This document shows positions 46,564 to 55,119 of a stretch of 64,000 nt of DNA, in pieces (position 1 is the first letter of the stretch; the number at the start of each line of letters is the position of its first letter). Both the position numbers and the translations under genes were made by a program. A model generated the notes under the pieces. It made no database searches, was not told the DNA's origin, and saw only the letters and a list, made by a program, of their open reading frames with translations. This stretch comes from Flavobacteria bacterium BBFL7 (GTDB taxonomy: Bacteria > Bacteroidota > Bacteroidia > Flavobacteriales > Flavobacteriaceae): assembly GCA_000153385.1 (NCBI GenBank), contig CH672375.1, positions 602,352 through 666,351 of the forward strand, written 5' to 3'.

Positions 46564-47247
46564 ATGTCAGACCACGTTTTATCATTGAACCACGTAGACA
46601 TCTACCAGCAAGAAAATCTGATACTTAAGGATGTTAACTTAAGTATCAAGAAAGGCGAATTTGTCTATTTAATAGGTAAAACAGGTAGTGGTAAAAGTTC
46701 TTTAATGAAGACACTTTATGGCGATATACCACTTAAAAAGGGTGAAGGAACCATCGTAGAACATAATTTATCGACCTTAAAAGAGCGTGACATACCGTAT
46801 TTACGACGTAAACTAGGTGTCGTATTTCAAGATTTTAAACTCTTAACTGATCGTACAATTAAGGACAATCTCAAATTTGTTTTAAAAGCCACTGGCTGGA
46901 AGAAAAAGGCAGAGATGGACGAAAAGATTGATCAAGTACTGGATAAAGTAGGTATGAAAACGACCGGATTTAAATATCCGCACGAACTATCTGGTGGAGA
47001 ACAACAACGCATTGCCATTGCAAGAGCACTTTTAAATGACCCAGAACTTATCATTGCAGATGAGCCTACAGGAAACCTAGACCCACAAACTAGTGTCGAG
47101 ATTATGGAAGTGTTACAACAAATCAATAAAAATGGGAACACCATTCTTATGGCGACACATGATTATGCATTGCTTTTAAAATATCCTTCAAAAACTTTAA
47201 AATGTGATGGTGGCGAAGTATTTGAAGTAGTTCAAAAAACATTGTAA
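46564..47247 (+). CDS. ftsE: Cell division ATP-binding protein FtsE-like ABC ATPase
   Basis: From the ATG at 46564 (227 residues, MSDHVLSLNHVDIYQQENLI) this is a complete ABC ATPase. It has Walker A IGKTGSGKSS (37-46), Q-loop VVFQDFKLLTDRT, signature LSGGEQQR and Walker B LIIADEPTGNLDPQ. The H-loop is ATHDYALL. The short length and FQDFKLLTDRT segment fit FtsE, which with FtsX links divisome and peptidoglycan hydrolysis; no ftsX is adjacent here, as is usual in Bacteroidota. The frame start at 46534 would add ten unlikely residues. It is divergent from the TPR gene. Confidence 0.88.
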   Translation: MSDHVLSLNHVDIYQQENLILKDVNLSIKKGEFVYLIGKTGSGKSSLMKTLYGDIPLKKGEGTIVEHNLSTLKERDIPYLRRKLGVVFQDFKLLTDRTIKDNLKFVLKATGWKKKAEMDEKIDQVLDKVGMKTTGFKYPHELSGGEQQRIAIARALLNDPELIIADEPTGNLDPQTSVEIMEVLQQINKNGNTILMATHDYALLLKYPSKTLKCDGGEVFEVVQKTL

Positions 47248-47257
47248 TTCTATATTT

Positions 47258-48001
47258 ATGCAAGAAGGCTTTCCGTTTTTTAGTATTATCATACCTACTT
47301 ATAACGCGTCTTCAACTCTTGCTACAGCTATAGAGAGTATTCTTTCTCAAACCTATACTAGTTACGAAATTTTAATCATGGACGGCGAGTCCAGCGATAC
47401 TACTGTTGAGGTCGCAAAATCTTTTTTAATCAACAATTCTGTTATATCTATTACCTCTCAATCAGACGATGGTATCTATGATGCCATGAACCACGGAATT
47501 AAAAAGGCAAATGGTATATACCTTTATTTTTTAGGGGCAGACGATTATCTTATCGATAATAATGTTCTTGAAGATATACACCAACAACTTATCTTAACCA
47601 GTACAGATGTTATTTATGGTAATGTACAAAGCCCATCGTTAGGCTCTAATTACATGGGTGAATGCGATGATCAATTACTGTTTCATAAAAACATTGCACA
47701 CCAATCCATTTTTTTTCATAAAAGAGTTTTTGAACTCACTGGAAATTTTAATTTGGAATATAGAACTCATGCAGATTGGGCTCATAACATCAATTGGTTT
47801 TTTAATCCTGAAATATCAAATCAGTATTTAAACAGAATTATTGCGCATTATGCAGATGATGGTTACAGCTCCCGAACAAAAGACCATCACTTTAGAAAAG
47901 ACTTGTTTTCAATTTATTATCTTAACGCAATAAATAGAAATAGTTTATTAAAAGTAGTTTTTAATATTACTAAAGGATTGTTTTTAAGATTAACTCGATG
48001 A
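47258..48001 (+). CDS. Family 2 glycosyltransferase
   Basis: This 247-residue GT-A glycosyltransferase has an N-terminal FSIIIPTYNASSTLATAIES, a nucleotide-sugar region LIMDGESSDTT and SDDGIYDAMNHGIKKANG. The metal-binding part is LYFLGADDYL, the WcaA/WbbD-type layout. It is likely cytoplasmic and membrane-associated, acting on surface polysaccharide or lipid-linked glycans. Donor and acceptor unknown. It lies 10 nt after ftsE and its stop overlaps the ATG of the next glycosyltransferase (ATGA), so the two are translationally coupled. Confidence 0.9.
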   Translation: MQEGFPFFSIIIPTYNASSTLATAIESILSQTYTSYEILIMDGESSDTTVEVAKSFLINNSVISITSQSDDGIYDAMNHGIKKANGIYLYFLGADDYLIDNNVLEDIHQQLILTSTDVIYGNVQSPSLGSNYMGECDDQLLFHKNIAHQSIFFHKRVFELTGNFNLEYRTHADWAHNINWFFNPEISNQYLNRIIAHYADDGYSSRTKDHHFRKDLFSIYYLNAINRNSLLKVVFNITKGLFLRLTR

Positions 48002-48942
48002 GTATCCCTAACACACTTGTTGTCATTCCCGTTTTCAATAAACAAGCAACTATTGAACGCGCTATAAAATCAATTTTAGAACAAACAGTTGTTTGCGATT
48101 TACTAGTCATAGATGACGGATCTACAGACTATAGCGCATCAGTTATTGAAAAAATCAACAATCCTAGACTAACCTATATATCACAGCCTAATCATGGTGT
48201 GAGTTTTACTAGAAATAGAGGAATTAAAACTGCCCTTAAAAATGGTTATAAATATGTAGCATTTCTAGACGCTGACGATTACTGGTTAGATAATCACATG
48301 GAGCAAATAGAACAGCTGATTGAAAAATTTCCTGAAGCTTCTGTATTTGCAAACAACTATCACCTTAAAATAGGTGAATCGCGATGGAACCGGACTAAAT
48401 TCAGCAACCTTGAAGATCAAGAATCTCAAATAATAGTGAAACCTTTTTTTAAGGCAAACTACCTCAACTCTATCTTAAGCTCTTCTAGTTACTGCATGCG
48501 TTTAACAGGAAACGATCCTATTTATTACAATGAAGAACTGACGCATACTGAGGACACTGATTTTTTAATAAAAGTAGGATTAACAAAAACTGTTGCTTTT
48601 AATAATAAAGCTACTGTAATTATTGACAAACAAGCAGATAACAGATCTGATGCTACACACATTCTTCAAAGAACCGTAACTAATTTTTGCCAGTATGAAG
48701 AAAAGCACCCCAATATTGAAGGATTAAAAAAGTTCTTAGATATCAACAGATTTTCAATCGCCGTTAACTATAGAATGAATGGACTTATAGAAAGAGCAGT
48801 ATATTATCAAAGAAAAATTGACTTAGACAATCTCACATATAAACAGCAACAGTTGTTAAACATGAGTCGTTTACAACTTAAAACACTTCACAAGACCAAA
48901 AAAATTCTAGAAGTAATAGGGCTAGATTTACGAACTGGCTAA
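47998..48942 (+). CDS. Family 2 glycosyltransferase
   Basis: This 314-residue GT-A glycosyltransferase has a start TLVVIPVFNKQATIERAIKS, then LLVIDDGSTDYSASVIEKIN, QPNHGVSFTRNRGIKTAL and the metal-binding VAFLDADDYWLDNHMEQIE. The C-terminal third is helical and basic. It is coupled to the preceding gene by a 4-nt overlap and ends with a 15-nt overlap with the convergent cupin gene. The sugar specificity is unknown. It is part of a 4-kb glycan cluster. Confidence 0.9.
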   Translation: MSIPNTLVVIPVFNKQATIERAIKSILEQTVVCDLLVIDDGSTDYSASVIEKINNPRLTYISQPNHGVSFTRNRGIKTALKNGYKYVAFLDADDYWLDNHMEQIEQLIEKFPEASVFANNYHLKIGESRWNRTKFSNLEDQESQIIVKPFFKANYLNSILSSSSYCMRLTGNDPIYYNEELTHTEDTDFLIKVGLTKTVAFNNKATVIIDKQADNRSDATHILQRTVTNFCQYEEKHPNIEGLKKFLDINRFSIAVNYRMNGLIERAVYYQRKIDLDNLTYKQQQLLNMSRLQLKTLHKTKKILEVIGLDLRTG

Positions 48943-49323
48943 CTTTTTAAAATCACTATAATCGCGGATATAGTCGTCCTCACTAAACTCCATAGAAGCG
49001 ACAACCATACATACAGAACCGCTAGAGAAATTCTCTAATTCGCGCCATACCATGGTAGGTATTAAAAGACCTTTATCTGGCTTGTTAAGCGTGATGGCTT
49101 TTTGCTCTTTACCATCATCCAGTACCACGTCGAAGCTACCACTTAATGCGATAATAAGCTGTCTCAACTCTTTATGCGCATGACCGCCACGATGTGATGT
49201 ACTAGGTACATCATATAGATAGTAAATGCGCTCCATTTTAAAAGGAATGGTATCGCCTTCTACGACAGCTAGATTACCTCGTGGATCAGTTATTTTAGGA
49301 ATATCGATAATTTTAATCTCCAT
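48928..49323 (-). CDS. FdtA/QdtA-type cupin (sugar 3,4-ketoisomerase-like)
   Basis: This 131-residue cupin starts MEIKIIDIPKITDPRGNLAV. The pattern RIYYLYDVPSTSHRGGHAHK is the WxcM/FdtA signature, with the histidines of GGHAHKEL as catalytic or metal positions. It continues LIIALSGSFDVVLDDG and PTMVWRELENFSSGSVCMVV. FdtA and QdtA isomerise dTDP-4-keto-6-deoxyglucose on the way to dTDP-3-amino sugars. No aminotransferase or rml genes are visible nearby, so the full pathway cannot be shown here. It lies 13 nt downstream of a glycosyltransferase gene on the same strand. Confidence 0.85.
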   Translation of the reverse strand: MEIKIIDIPKITDPRGNLAVVEGDTIPFKMERIYYLYDVPSTSHRGGHAHKELRQLIIALSGSFDVVLDDGKEQKAITLNKPDKGLLIPTMVWRELENFSSGSVCMVVASMEFSEDDYIRDYSDFKKLASS

Positions 49324-49336
49324 GCTGTAAATATAA

Positions 49337-50182
49337 CTATAAGTCTGGATGACCTATACGATGACCTTCAAAACCCGTTAGATAATCATTCATACCATGA
49401 TTAAAAACCATGTATTTATCATATAGATTGCGCCATCCTTTTACATAACCTTTACGCCATAAAAAAAACACATATTTCCATTGCTTGATCTGTGCAGTCC
49501 ACAGATTTTCCCTGGCTGCTAATGCTCCACGTGCATAGATTACACGATTGTTTGCTGGCTCATCACTACTGGTATGCGCATCGTGTATAACAATAGTTTG
49601 CGGTACAAATTGAACTATTAGATTTTTATCAATAGCATCAGTTAAGAATACATAATTCTCACTATCTCCGAATTGAGCACCTAATCCAAACCTTGTATCA
49701 AATTGAATAGAAGAGACTAAAATGGACTCTCTTTTAAAAGTTATTTCTGGAGAAAGCACTTCTCTTACACGCTTACGCGAAAGCGTTTCTTCAACAACAT
49801 CATAATTTCTAAAAAGCAAATCCTTCTCAATCGCTGTTTGAAAAGTAATTATCTCGTGTTCACAATGGTTATGAGCTGCGATAATTTTATCGACAGCATC
49901 TTCCATAAGAATACAGTCATCATCTAAGATCCAACAAATAGACGCAGAAGCCTTTTCAATAGCAAGATTGCGACTGCGAGAAAGACCAAAACTGTGATCA
50001 TTAACAACCTGAATGTTATCGTATCCAGAGGTAAGGTTTGTAGTCTTAGACTGATTAATAACAATAAGATGATACTTAATCTCACTTACCTGACATTGAA
50101 ACATAGCCTCAAGAAAAGACAAATCGCTCCTATTCATCGTTGCGATAAGGATTTGTAAATCTTGATTAGTGTATGAATTCAA
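49337..50182 (-). CDS. Family 2-type glycosyltransferase
   Basis: This 281-residue GT-A-like protein starts NSYTNQDLQILIATMNRSDL. The core HSFGLSRSRNLAIEKASASI and CWILDDDCILMEDAVDKIIA carries the DxD-type acidic cluster. The C-terminal part is basic and Trp/Tyr-rich (WTAQIKQWKYVFFLWRKGYV), as in GT family A enzymes with membrane-associated tails. It is upstream of the FdtA-like gene, and the two are probably co-transcribed. An imperfect copy of the CGCTTTCGCGAAAGCG palindrome (one substitution in the core) lies near 49770, read as TLSRKR. It is divergent from the glycosyltransferase at 50213. Confidence 0.86.
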   Translation of the reverse strand: MNSYTNQDLQILIATMNRSDLSFLEAMFQCQVSEIKYHLIVINQSKTTNLTSGYDNIQVVNDHSFGLSRSRNLAIEKASASICWILDDDCILMEDAVDKIIAAHNHCEHEIITFQTAIEKDLLFRNYDVVEETLSRKRVREVLSPEITFKRESILVSSIQFDTRFGLGAQFGDSENYVFLTDAIDKNLIVQFVPQTIVIHDAHTSSDEPANNRVIYARGALAARENLWTAQIKQWKYVFFLWRKGYVKGWRNLYDKYMVFNHGMNDYLTGFEGHRIGHPDL

Positions 50183-50212
50183 CAGTGTATCTTTACGTCA
50201 AAGATAACTTTT

Positions 50213-51352
50213 ATGCGCATTTTGCTCATAGGCGAGTACAGTGGTTTTCACAATTCTCTTAAATATGGACTTCAACAATTAGGTCACGAGGTAACACTTG
50301 TGGGCGATGGTGATGGTTTTAAAAAATTTCCTGTAGACATAGAAGTGGGCAGTGATTACTTCAGAAGAGACTGGTTGCGAGAAAAAATTAAAGTAGCCTG
50401 GTGGAAACTTAGCGGTAATAATCTGGAGGATAATATCCGTTTAGCACGCTTCCGCGAAAGCGAGCATCTTATGAAAGGTTATGACATCGTTCAATTTATC
50501 AATTCAAATGCGCTGGGTTGTGAACCAACAATCGAGTGGCAAATGATTGATTATCTTCTCAAAAATAATAACAAAGCTTTTTTAGTAGCTTGTGGAGATG
50601 ATTATCCATATGCACAGTATCTAACCGAAAAACATCAAGGCTACAGTATACTAACACCATATCTAGAAGACACTTCTCTAAAAAACCAATATCTCCATAC
50701 TTTTAAATATCTTAAAAAAGGATATCGAGAGAATTATGAGCGATTATTAAGCAAGTGCAAAGCCATCATACCATCACATACTGATTTTCAAATGGCACTA
50801 ACTAAAGAACCTAAATGCGCTGACATGATTCCTAGCGCAGTGATTATGGAGCAACTTGAACTGCATCAAAATCATATCACACAACCTATCGAAATATTTA
50901 TAGGAATTAATAGAGGTAACTATTTTAAAAAAGGGATTCCTTATTTTGAAAAAGCCCTTGAAGTTCTAAAATTAAAATATGCCCAAAAAGTAAATATCAC
51001 CATAGCCGAAAATTTATCCTATGATGATTATATCAAGTCTTATAGAAAAAGTCACATCTTACTGGATCAAGTCCTAAGTTATGATCAAGGCTACAATGCA
51101 CTAGAGGCTATGGCACAAGGTAAAGTTGTTTTTGCTGGAGCTGGAACACCATTTTTAAAAGCTTATGAACTTGAAAAAGCTCCACTTATAGATGCAAAAC
51201 CAGATGTTGATTATCTAGTGCAAGAACTTTCTAACCTCATCGATCGTCCTGATGAAATTTTTAAAATAGGTAAAGAGGCTAGAGAATTTGTGAAGAGATA
51301 TCATAATGCCATTGATATCGCTAGAAAGTATCAGGCATTATATATCGCTTAA
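50213..51352 (+). CDS. Glycosyltransferase, GT-B fold
   Basis: This 379-residue GT-B glycosyltransferase has an N-terminal Rossmann start MRILLIGEYSGFHNSLKYGL and a C-terminal half with ILLDQVLSYDQGYNALEAMA, a GT4-like donor site motif (Glu-x7-Glu-like ALEAMAQGKVVFAGAG). It ends with a helix KYHNAIDIARKYQALY-like tail. The function is transfer of an unknown sugar in the surface glycan cluster. A near-palindrome (CGCTTCCGCGAAAGCG, 50447-50462) is read ARFRESE. It lies 30 nt from the divergent glycosyltransferase at 49337. Confidence 0.85.
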   Translation: MRILLIGEYSGFHNSLKYGLQQLGHEVTLVGDGDGFKKFPVDIEVGSDYFRRDWLREKIKVAWWKLSGNNLEDNIRLARFRESEHLMKGYDIVQFINSNALGCEPTIEWQMIDYLLKNNNKAFLVACGDDYPYAQYLTEKHQGYSILTPYLEDTSLKNQYLHTFKYLKKGYRENYERLLSKCKAIIPSHTDFQMALTKEPKCADMIPSAVIMEQLELHQNHITQPIEIFIGINRGNYFKKGIPYFEKALEVLKLKYAQKVNITIAENLSYDDYIKSYRKSHILLDQVLSYDQGYNALEAMAQGKVVFAGAGTPFLKAYELEKAPLIDAKPDVDYLVQELSNLIDRPDEIFKIGKEAREFVKRYHNAIDIARKYQALYIA

Positions 51353-51372
51353 AAAATCAATAAATAAATGGT

Positions 51373-51657
51373 TTATCTATTCTTCCACTGAATATCGACA
51401 CCATTAAAATCTGTCGCAGCTTGTTCTTTTGCTTGCTTTGGAATCATAAATTCAAATTCCAAAACCACTTCCAGACCATCATCTAGATAGAACAACATGG
51501 TTTCTTCGCCTTCATAATCACAGATTACAACAGCATGAATTTCATGAACATTAAAATACTCATCCTTTACTTCTTGTGGCTCTACAAACTCAAAATAGTG
51601 CAGTACCCTAGCACCTTTAAAGTAATCGATTTGCTGTAAGTAGATGTCTTTTTCCAT
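51373..51657 (-). CDS. Small conserved-looking hypothetical protein
   Basis: I do not recognise this 94-residue acidic protein. It has no signal peptide, so it is probably cytoplasmic. It alternates charged strands (YFNVHEIHAVVICDYEGEET and MLFYLDDGLEVVLEFEFMIP), suggesting a small beta-rich fold, and ends GVDIQWKNR. It is convergent with the glycosyltransferase at 50213 and lies downstream of the E2 gene with a terminator between, so it is probably an independent unit. Function unknown. Confidence 0.72.
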   Translation of the reverse strand: MEKDIYLQQIDYFKGARVLHYFEFVEPQEVKDEYFNVHEIHAVVICDYEGEETMLFYLDDGLEVVLEFEFMIPKQAKEQAATDFNGVDIQWKNR

Positions 51658-51724
51658 ATGACAAAGGTAAGGTGTTTTTAAGTAATTGTTTATGAATCAT
51701 GAGTTATGAAACCTAAGTAAATTG

Positions 51725-51757
51725 AAAAACCGCTTCAGAATACTGAAGCGGTTTTTC
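51725..51757. terminator. Bidirectional intrinsic terminator
   Basis: A perfect AAAAACCGCTTCAG / CTGAAGCGGTTTTT stem around loop AATA, 32 nt past the E2 gene stop on the - strand. Confidence 0.88.
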
Positions 51758-51788
51758 TATAAAAATATAATAAAGTAATTATTTGATT

Positions 51789-53108
51789 CTAGATCTCACG
51801 TTTATCATCAAATCCTTCTAATAACTGTGCTACTCGTTGAACAAACTGTCCACCTAGCGCTCCATTGACTACTCTGTGATCATAACTGTGTGATAAGAAC
51901 ATCTTCATACGTATTCCTATAAAATCACCTTGTGGTGTTTCTACAACCGCAGGAACTTTTCTAATCGCTCCTAGCGCAAGAATACCTACTTGTGGTTGAT
52001 TGATAATAGGAGTTCCTAATACAGACCCGAAAGTACCAACATTAGTTACTGTATAAGTTCCACCTTGTGTATCGTCTGGTTTTAACTTACCATCTCTAGA
52101 TCTTCTAGCCAGGTCATTAACAGCCTTTGCCATTCCCATCAGATTTAATTGATCTGCATTTTTAATTACCGGTACAATTAAATTTCCGTCTGGTAGAGCA
52201 GCTGCCATACCTAGATTAATATTCTTGCGCTTGATAATGTTATCACCATCTACCGCAATGTTCATCATCGGGAATTCTTTAAGAGCCTTAGCAACGGCTT
52301 CCATAAAAATAGGTGTGAACGTCAGGTTTTCTCCTTCTCTTTTTGCAAAGACGTCTTTATGTTTCTTTCTCCAGTTCCAGATATTAGTAACATCACATTC
52401 AATAAAACTTTGAACGTGCGCACTAGTTTGAACAGATGCAATCATGTGATGAGAAATAAGTTTTCCCATACGCGTCATTTCTATAATCTCATCACCACCA
52501 TTTACACTAACTGGCGCCGCTGGTTTTTGAACTGGCGCACTGGCTGGCGCAGTTGTTTTAGTTTGTGGTGCAGCAGCGGTAGTTGTTTTACCAGCTTTCT
52601 TATCTGCTACATAACTAAGTATATCGTTTTTAGTGACACGACCATTACTACCAGTACCGTTTATAGACTCTAGTTCTTGAAGAGAAATGTTTTCTTCTTT
52701 GGCAATGTTTTTAACTAGTGGAGAATAAAAACTATCAGAACCAGAATAATCTACTGGCGCAGCAGTTTCTATACCTTTTTCTACTTGTGCATTTGCCGTC
52801 TCAACAGTTGATGCAGCTGGCGCAGCAGTTTCTGTAGTCGCTGGTGCTGGAGTAGATGCACCATCACCATCAATCTCGATAATAGCTATCGTCTGACCTA
52901 CTTGAACAACGTCATCCACTTGAAAAAGCACTTCCACTAGTGTACCATCCACTTCACTCGGGACTTCACTATCTACCTTATCTGTTGCGATTTCAAGAAT
53001 TGCCTCATCAGCCTCTATCGTATCACCTACATTTTTAAGCCATGAGGTAATCGTAGCCTCAGCTACAGATTCTCCCATTTTAGGTAATTTAAGTTCAAAT
53101 TTTGCCAT
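51789..53108 (-). CDS. 2-oxo acid dehydrogenase E2 (dihydrolipoamide acyltransferase)
   Basis: This 439-residue protein has an N-terminal lipoyl domain (1-80; lipoyl-lysine Lys44 in EIATDKVDSEVPSE). An Ala/Pro/Thr-rich linker (about 85-120) and an E3-binding domain (about 126-165; SPLVKNIAKEENISLQELES) follow, then a second linker. The catalytic domain (about 205-439) has the active motif SHSYDHRVVNGALGG. It transfers an acyl group from the lipoyl arm to CoA. The LPKMGESVAEATI start favours a branched-chain or 2-oxoglutarate type over the acetyl type, but the substrate is not settled. E1 and E3 genes are not adjacent. A TACTTTTG element lies 35 nt upstream. Confidence 0.92.
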   Translation of the reverse strand: MAKFELKLPKMGESVAEATITSWLKNVGDTIEADEAILEIATDKVDSEVPSEVDGTLVEVLFQVDDVVQVGQTIAIIEIDGDGASTPAPATTETAAPAASTVETANAQVEKGIETAAPVDYSGSDSFYSPLVKNIAKEENISLQELESINGTGSNGRVTKNDILSYVADKKAGKTTTAAAPQTKTTAPASAPVQKPAAPVSVNGGDEIIEMTRMGKLISHHMIASVQTSAHVQSFIECDVTNIWNWRKKHKDVFAKREGENLTFTPIFMEAVAKALKEFPMMNIAVDGDNIIKRKNINLGMAAALPDGNLIVPVIKNADQLNLMGMAKAVNDLARRSRDGKLKPDDTQGGTYTVTNVGTFGSVLGTPIINQPQVGILALGAIRKVPAVVETPQGDFIGIRMKMFLSHSYDHRVVNGALGGQFVQRVAQLLEGFDDKREI

Positions 53109-53143
53109 ATCGTATAGTAACTATATCGTTTTCTTAGAAGTTG

Positions 53144-53151
53144 CAAAAGTA
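53144..53151 (-). promoter_or_regulatory. Candidate -7 promoter element for the E2 gene
   Basis: TACTTTTG on the - strand, 35 nt before the ATG, with a TTTTG (53175-53179) about 23 nt farther upstream that could serve as the -33 element. Confidence 0.42.
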
Positions 53152-53210
53152 AGAATTCTAGAGAAAGAAAAGCACAAAATATCTCGCGTTAGGACTATTT
53201 TAAGTTTCAG

Positions 53211-54320
53211 CTATTCAAGTATCAGTTCTTTAACCTCTCCGCGAGAGGTGCTACTATCACTTCCTATGATCAAACTACGTTTAACGTTTAAGAAGCGATA
53301 AGTATAATGCGAGGATGTATTGCTCGCCATAAAACCTATCATTTCGTCAAAGGAAAGTGTGGCCGTATCCCACAAAAATTGTGTTTGAGAATTCCACTTG
53401 CGCTCAAACAATTGCGTATAAGTAACTACAGTATTACAAAGGTTTAATTGAAAGTTCTCATCATTGCTCACTAAAACTCTTTTTGAACCCTTTGTATTTG
53501 TGATGCTGCTATTTTCAACAGATTTAGTCGCAATAATTCCTTTTAAAGCCAGATCTACTAGAGCTTTTTCAATTTTAGATCTTTTAAAATGTTTATTGTA
53601 AAATAATCCCATAGCACCATAAAAGCGTTCTAAATATTTCCTGTCCTTTATAGTGCTTTCTCCTTTAAAATGGATGACTTTAATATTGCCTAAATAATAA
53701 TTTTGATAGCCATGTTGTAATGCGGTATAACTAAGGTCGATATCCTCGCCATACATAAAATACATTGGATCAAAACCGCCTAATTCTTCATAAACCGACT
53801 TTTTACAAACCATCATTGCTCCTACCAGCACTTCTATCTCGCCGTTATCGTCCTTTTTCAATTGGCTTGAATAATATTTAGAATCATTACCTAAAATCTT
53901 CTGCCTAGCAATTTGTGGAGTTGGAACATTGCGTTTACTTTCTGGCAGAAAAGATCCTGTGCCGTCTATAAGTTGTGTGGTCGTGAATGCTATTTGTGAA
54001 TTCGCTTTCGCGAAAGCGAGAACCTCATCAAAAACTGATTCTCCAACAATCGTATCAGGATTAAGAATACACAGGTAATCACCTAGCGCATGCTGCACTC
54101 CTATATTGTTCCCTTTTGAAAACCCTAAATTTTCATGATTTGCAACCAACTTAACTTGCGGAAAATTGTGTTGCAACATTTCAACACTATGATCTGTAGA
54201 ATCGTTATCAACCACAATCACCTCTGCATCAATATTGTTGACTGCTTTAAGAACACTATTTAAACACAACTCTAGAAAAGCTGCAGCATTATAATTAAGT
54301 ATGACAATGGATAAATCCAA
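53211..54320 (-). CDS. Family 2 glycosyltransferase
   Basis: This 369-residue rhamnosyltransferase-like GT2 has a start MDLSIVILNYNAAAFLELCL, a nucleotide-binding EVIVVDNDSTDHSVEMLQHN, a donor site VANHENLGFSKGNNIG and DYLCILNPDTIVGES. The acceptor region is GGFDPMYFMYGEDIDLSYTA. It probably builds surface polysaccharide. A perfect CGCTTTCGCGAAAGCG palindrome lies inside the gene at 54003-54018, read as LAFAKAN. It starts 2 nt downstream of recR on the same strand, so recR and this gene are co-transcribed. Confidence 0.92.
   Translation of the reverse strand: MDLSIVILNYNAAAFLELCLNSVLKAVNNIDAEVIVVDNDSTDHSVEMLQHNFPQVKLVANHENLGFSKGNNIGVQHALGDYLCILNPDTIVGESVFDEVLAFAKANSQIAFTTTQLIDGTGSFLPESKRNVPTPQIARQKILGNDSKYYSSQLKKDDNGEIEVLVGAMMVCKKSVYEELGGFDPMYFMYGEDIDLSYTALQHGYQNYYLGNIKVIHFKGESTIKDRKYLERFYGAMGLFYNKHFKRSKIEKALVDLALKGIIATKSVENSSITNTKGSKRVLVSNDENFQLNLCNTVVTYTQLFERKWNSQTQFLWDTATLSFDEMIGFMASNTSSHYTYRFLNVKRSLIIGSDSSTSRGEVKELILE
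54003..54018. repeat. CGCTTTCGCGAAAGCG palindrome, copy 9 (inside GT2 gene)
   Basis: Perfect 16-bp palindrome in coding sequence, read Ala-Phe-Ala-Lys-Ala. Confidence 0.9.
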
Positions 54321-54322
54321 AT

Positions 54323-54940
54323 TTAGTTTTTTAGTGAGTTTTCATAAGGAACACGATGTAAAATACTACGTCCTAGAGTAACCTCATCTGCAAACTCAAG
54401 TTCATCTCCTACAGCGATTCCTCTGGCTATGGTAGATGTGTTCACCTCAAGACCATTGAGCTGTTTAAATATATAAAAATTAGTCGTGTCACCTTCTATA
54501 GTTGGACTGAGCGCAAAAATGAGTTCTTGAACTCCATCATTTTGAATGCGCTCTATCAAAGATTTGATATTTAAATCTTGTGGACCTATTCCATCCATCG
54601 GGCTTATTTTACCACCAAGAACATGATATAAACCTCTATACTGGCTGGTATTCTCTATCGCCATAACATCGCGTATATCTTCAACCACACAAACGATGGT
54701 TTTATCTCTATTATGACTAGAGCATATCTCACAAATATCGACATCGCTCACATTATGACAGTTTTTACAAAACTTTAAATCATGACGCAAATTAGTAAGT
54801 GCTTGTGACAAGGCATCTGTCTGACTTGCCGGTTGTCTCATTAAGTGCAATACTAATCGTAGCGCCGTGCGCTTACCTATACCTGGTAATTGCGAAACTT
54901 GATTAACGGCTTCTTCTAATATTTTTGAGGAAAAATTCAT
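54323..54940 (-). CDS. recR: Recombination mediator RecR
   Basis: RecR works with RecO (and RecF) to load RecA at gaps. This 205-residue protein has an N-terminal helix-hairpin-helix ([20 protein letters not shown], 18-37) and a zinc finger with Cys58, Cys61, Cys70 and Cys73 ([18 protein letters not shown]). A Toprim domain (about 80-175; [20 protein letters not shown] then YHVLGG) follows, and the C-terminal [20 protein letters not shown] segment. It is complete. It shares a transcript with the downstream glycosyltransferase gene (2 nt apart). A TATATTTG element lies 7 nt before the ATG. Confidence 0.96.
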   Translation of the reverse strand: MNFSSKILEEAVNQVSQLPGIGKRTALRLVLHLMRQPASQTDALSQALTNLRHDLKFCKNCHNVSDVDICEICSSHNRDKTIVCVVEDIRDVMAIENTSQYRGLYHVLGGKISPMDGIGPQDLNIKSLIERIQNDGVQELIFALSPTIEGDTTNFYIFKQLNGLEVNTSTIARGIAVGDELEFADEVTLGRSILHRVPYENSLKN

Positions 54941-54946
54941 GGATTA

Positions 54947-54954
54947 CAAATATA
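54947..54954 (-). promoter_or_regulatory. Candidate -7 promoter element for recR
   Basis: TATATTTG on the - strand ends 7 nt before the recR ATG, with a TTG (54979-54981) about 24 nt upstream. It implies a very short leader. Confidence 0.42.
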
Positions 54955-55119
54955 ATGGTTGTAAGATTAGGTAAGCGACAAGTGCAAAAAGGTTTTACGA
55001 AAATAACTTTGGGCTGACAGGTTGTAGTTATGAATTCCCAATAAACAATTGAATACTGCACTCAAACTAGCGTTTGTGATATCAGTTTGTATGCCTACAT
55101 TAGCATTAAAATTCAATCT

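Noticed and set aside
52359-52673. 104-codon + strand frame antisense to the E2 gene
   Set aside because: It overlaps the well-supported E2 gene on the opposite strand and has no recognisable domain.
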